Assembly (NCBI GenBank): GCA_030631975.1
Contig: DAOVKD010000031.1
Span: 1 to 6,986, forward strand
Length of the DNA: 6,986 bases
DNA from: Candidatus Woesearchaeota archaeon
Lineage (GTDB): Archaea; Nanobdellota; Nanobdellia; Woesearchaeales; GW2011-AR4
Direction of reading: 5' to 3'
Shown: one piece after another, positions 5,472 to 6,986 of the stretch
Layout of the letters: each line of letters starts with the position of its first letter
How positions within the stretch are numbered: the stretch's first letter is position 1
Notes under the pieces: model-generated
The model's input: the letters and a program-made list of their open reading frames with translations, nothing else
The model's database searches: none
Told to the model about the DNA's origin: nothing
Position numbers and translations under genes: made by a program

Positions 5472-6539
5472 TCAACACTGTTCATCAGTTGCAACACCTG
5501 ATTCAGAATAACCAAATCCTGGTGAAGGCGGGGCTGAAGACAACTCCTCATTACACCCCTTAGGAGCTTCATTAAAGTGGGCGCAGATAGTGCTTAAATA
5601 ACTGGCTGAATCCCTGCTGCTTGATGCTTTTGCGCCATTAATAACTAATGTCGGGCTTCCCCCTACACCATACTTTAAATTAAGCTCGGCATTAGTGTTA
5701 AACAAAGGGAATCTTTCATTAAGCCATTGTGATTTATCTTCTAAATTAACACTAATTTCAAATTCTTCGTCTGCTTCCTCAATACAAGCTTTCATCTGCT
5801 CAGTGTCTATTTTTGCTTCTGTTAAGCATTCTTCACCTTTACCTTCTTTCAAGAAACAACCTAAATAATCCAGAAATTTATCATTTTGCTCTTTTTGAAT
5901 GCAATATTCTCTTGTTTGCTCATTCACTTCTTTTTCACCATGCATTACATAATATACAAATCTTAACTTAAAATTAATACTATCTCCTAAAGCTTTAACT
6001 GCAGGTATAATACCTTTTTCTGCCTGGGTTCCAAAAGGACAATGTGACATAACAAACAACTCAACTTCTGGCTTGTCTGATTTCTGAATGTTTTGTGTTG
6101 GCTGGGAACTGTCAGTTGGTTTTTCTACCTTCTGAGTCATATCAATGCCAGTAGTAAAAAGTATCTTTCCATCCTGAGTTACATAGGATGTGTAATCTTG
6201 ACCCCCTATAGAAATGCCAATGCTATAGACACCACCAGATTCACTTACATTTTTAAGTGTAGCAGAAGTTCCTTGTTGAAGCAAATTAGCATTAATATAA
6301 CTAATAGTATTCTGTGCTGCCTCTTCTGCAGAAACAATTCCAGTAACATAATCTTTATTTCCTCTGAAACCTCCAGTCATAACAGAGGCTATTAACAGTA
6401 ATATTGCTAAAGCCGCAGTGAATTTCCATACATGCGTTTTTTTTATAATAGAACTACTATGTTTTTTATGTTCTATAGGGTAATGTTCCTTATTCTCATG
6501 ATGATGTTCCTTATTCTCATGACTTTTTTCTTCTGCCAT
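5472..6539 (-). CDS. Membrane-anchored DsbA/thioredoxin-like protein, His-rich N-terminus
   Basis: Probable extracytoplasmic thiol protein (355 aa from the ATG at 6539). Residues 1-30 are cytoplasmic and His-rich, with a repeated HENKEH block. A membrane segment spans about 38-56. A linker domain (about 60-135) precedes a low-complexity stretch (140-157). The thioredoxin-fold domain starts VELFVMSHCPFG (159-170), where C167 is followed by PFG, so the second cysteine of a CxxC is missing. The cis-proline loop is GGSPTLVING (293-302). Further cysteines at 213, 228, 238, 252, 319, 329 and 355 suggest internal disulfides. The overall design resembles DsbA-like proteins I associate with DPANN archaea; the substrate is unknown. 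A GTG at 6545 extends the frame by two codons but overlaps the GGAGGGTG Shine-Dalgarno-like element, so the ATG is preferred. Confidence 0.88.
   Translation of the reverse strand: MAEEKSHENKEHHHENKEHYPIEHKKHSSSIIKKTHVWKFTAALAILLLIASVMTGGFRGNKDYVTGIVSAEEAAQNTISYINANLLQQGTSATLKNVSESGGVYSIGISIGGQDYTSYVTQDGKILFTTGIDMTQKVEKPTDSSQPTQNIQKSDKPEVELFVMSHCPFGTQAEKGIIPAVKALGDSINFKLRFVYYVMHGEKEVNEQTREYCIQKEQNDKFLDYLGCFLKEGKGEECLTEAKIDTEQMKACIEEADEEFEISVNLEDKSQWLNERFPLFNTNAELNLKYGVGGSPTLVINGAKASSSRDSASYLSTICAHFNEAPKGCNEELSSAPPSPGFGYSESGVATDEQC
6483..6521. repeat. 21-bp-period duplication inside the His-rich tail
   Basis: An 18-bp sequence (ATGTTCCTTATTCTCATG on the plus strand) occurs at 6483-6500 and again, identical, at 6504-6521. 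The period of 21 bp is seven codons and produces the doubled HENKEH block of the DsbA-like protein. Perfect identity points to a recent in-frame duplication. Confidence 0.85.
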
Positions 6540-6542
6540 ATC

Positions 6543-6572
6543 CACCCTCCCTTATTTGTTGGTTTTATATCC
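6543..6572 (-). promoter_or_regulatory. Promoter and possible ribosome site of the DsbA-like gene
   Basis: On the minus strand, GATATAAAACC (6572-6562) is centred about 26 bases before the ATG at 6539, which would give a leaderless RNA. A second TATA-like element, TTTATATAGG (6580-6571), would start near 6550 and keep the GGAGGGTG (6550-6543) as a ribosome-binding site. Both are plausible. Confidence 0.45.
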
Positions 6573-6598
6573 TATATAAATATTTTACTATAATATGG

Positions 6599-6660
6599 TA
6601 GTGTTGCGAGAACGGTTGTTTTGAGCAAAAAATAGGGATAGTGTTGCGATATGGTTGGTT
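6599..6660. repeat. Degenerate direct repeat, 40-nt period
   Basis: TAGTGTTGCGA is repeated exactly at 6599-6609 and 6639-6649. Each copy is followed by a similar GGTTGNTT and a run of A's. The pair lies between the DsbA-like promoter and the broken small reading frame. It may be a regulator-binding array or remains of a larger duplication. Confidence 0.6.
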
Positions 6661-6757
6661 AGAAAAAATATTCTTTCTCTTTTTTCCTTTTTTCGTTCTC
6701 GGTATCTATGATGGAGCCTATTAAGAATCCGATAGCAGCTCCAGCTACCCCTCCACC
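6659..6757 (-). pseudogene. Possible broken minigene with a glycine-zipper membrane segment
   Basis: In this frame 32 codons read as a small hydrophobic helix GVAGAAIGFLIGSIID with G/A-spaced packing residues, then a highly charged tail (ENEKRKKEKEYFF) to TAA at 6659-6661. The frame has no ATG, GTG or TTG and is closed upstream by TAG at 6758-6760. A GTG at 6756 opens the neighbouring frame and would join in phase if the GGGG run at 6748-6751 had one more G. A TATA box (6770-6780) lies upstream. It may be a frameshifted gene, a sequencing indel or chance. Confidence 0.3.
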
Positions 6758-6769
6758 CTAAATCGCAAC

Positions 6770-6780
6770 TTTTATAAATA
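6770..6780 (-). promoter_or_regulatory. TATA-like element upstream of the broken minigene
   Basis: On the minus strand this reads TATTTATAAAA, preceded by GGTTT and followed by GTTGCGA. The predicted start is near 6749, within the beginning of the glycine-zipper frame. Confidence 0.35.
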
Positions 6781-6862
6781 AAACCTAGTTTCTCCTTCTT
6801 AAGCCCGAGTTCAAGGTGAGCGCTTCTAGGGTTGCTCAAAATACCAACAGGCTAAACTGTTT

Positions 6863-6967
6863 CGGTTTTTTGGCATCACTTGCGGTGGTTTGCGAATCAA
6901 ACCCAGAAAAGCGGTACAAATTGTCAGTTGCTTTTCGCTGGTTTGCGTCAGCAAGCCCAGAAAACCG
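6863..6967 (+). ncRNA. Second candidate structured RNA, three hairpins in a closing helix
   Basis: An 11-bp helix pairs CGGTTTTTTGG (6863-6873) with CCAGAAAACCG (6957-6967). It encloses three hairpins: GGTTTG/CAAACC (6887-6892 with 6898-6903), GAAAAGC/GCTTTTC (6906-6912 with 6930-6936), and GGTTTGC/GCAAGCC (6940-6946 with 6951-6957, the last base shared with the closing helix). Two pairs are G-U only if the plus strand is transcribed (6870 with 6960, and 6942 with 6955), which favours the plus strand. There is no tRNA T-loop, so it is not a tRNA. The family is unknown, and the window edge cuts off the downstream context. Confidence 0.4.
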
Positions 6968-6975
6968 TGACAAAA
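6887..6975. repeat. Imperfect direct repeat containing a hairpin and CCCAGAAAA
   Basis: Two units of about 36-38 nt begin GGTTTGCG (6887 and 6940). Each has a hairpin, then CCCAGAAAA, then a CGG/CCG-ACAAA-like tail. The 53-nt offset means a duplication shaped this structured region. Confidence 0.6.
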
Positions 6976-6986
6976 TAGTTTGTGGG

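Noticed and set aside
6588..6839. 83-aa minus-strand frame as a gene
   Set aside because: It crosses the TATA-like element, the broken glycine-zipper frame and the 40-nt repeat, has a biased Arg/Lys composition and no supported promoter. A neighbouring frame looks more protein-like in part of the interval.
6887..6975. CRISPR array
   Set aside because: Only two imperfect units are present, the copies differ internally, and there is no constant spacer length or further repeats.
6833..6986. Open frames on both strands at the right edge
   Set aside because: Several frames are open at once because this segment is richer in GC, which argues against a specific coding frame. The dyads explain the sequence better. 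A minus-strand gene tail entering from the right cannot be fully excluded.

Overview
The window reads as an AT-rich archaeal chromosome segment. The evidence is an archaeal/eukaryote-type prolyl-tRNA synthetase, a two-domain KaiC-family ATPase, TATA boxes centred about 26 bases before several start codons (a leaderless arrangement), U-tract terminators, and a tRNA gene cut by bulge-helix-bulge (BHB) introns. The lineage cannot be fixed from this piece alone. The His-rich, membrane-anchored DsbA-like protein with a CPFG motif resembles proteins I associate with DPANN archaea such as Woesearchaeota, but that is inference.

Layout, left to right. Positions 1-63 are probably the tail of a plus-strand gene, followed by a short GC-rich island. 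Then come proS (166-1602, plus) and a KaiC-like gene (1685-3271, plus), whose reading frame breaks in a run of ten A's. The lost C-terminal 56 residues lie intact in the next frame, to 3416. A U-tract terminator separates this from the convergent PRPP synthetase gene (3437-4309, minus). A divergent promoter region leads into an elongator tRNA-Met(CAT) gene (4417-4584, plus) carrying three introns of 16, 49 and 28 nt. A 73-aa hypothetical gene (4666-4887, plus) then meets a 90-aa single-pass membrane protein gene (4911-5183, minus) head to head. Next is a GC-rich, gene-free block (about 5218-5402) that folds into a nested set of helices closed by an 8-bp terminal stem, a strong candidate for an unannotated structured RNA. 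The DsbA-like gene follows (5472-6539, minus).

The last 440 bases hold no intact gene. They contain a 40-nt-period repeat, a small broken minus-strand reading frame with a glycine-zipper membrane segment, and a second candidate structured RNA (about 6863-6967) with an 11-bp closing helix around three hairpins.

How the genes fit together: proS and tRNA-Met serve translation, prs makes PRPP for nucleotide and amino-acid synthesis, the KaiC-like ATPase is probably regulatory, and the DsbA-like protein probably acts on thiols outside the membrane. There is no obvious single pathway and almost every gene has its own promoter. The most unusual items are the triple-intron tRNA, the two structured RNA candidates and the homopolymer frameshift in the KaiC-like gene.
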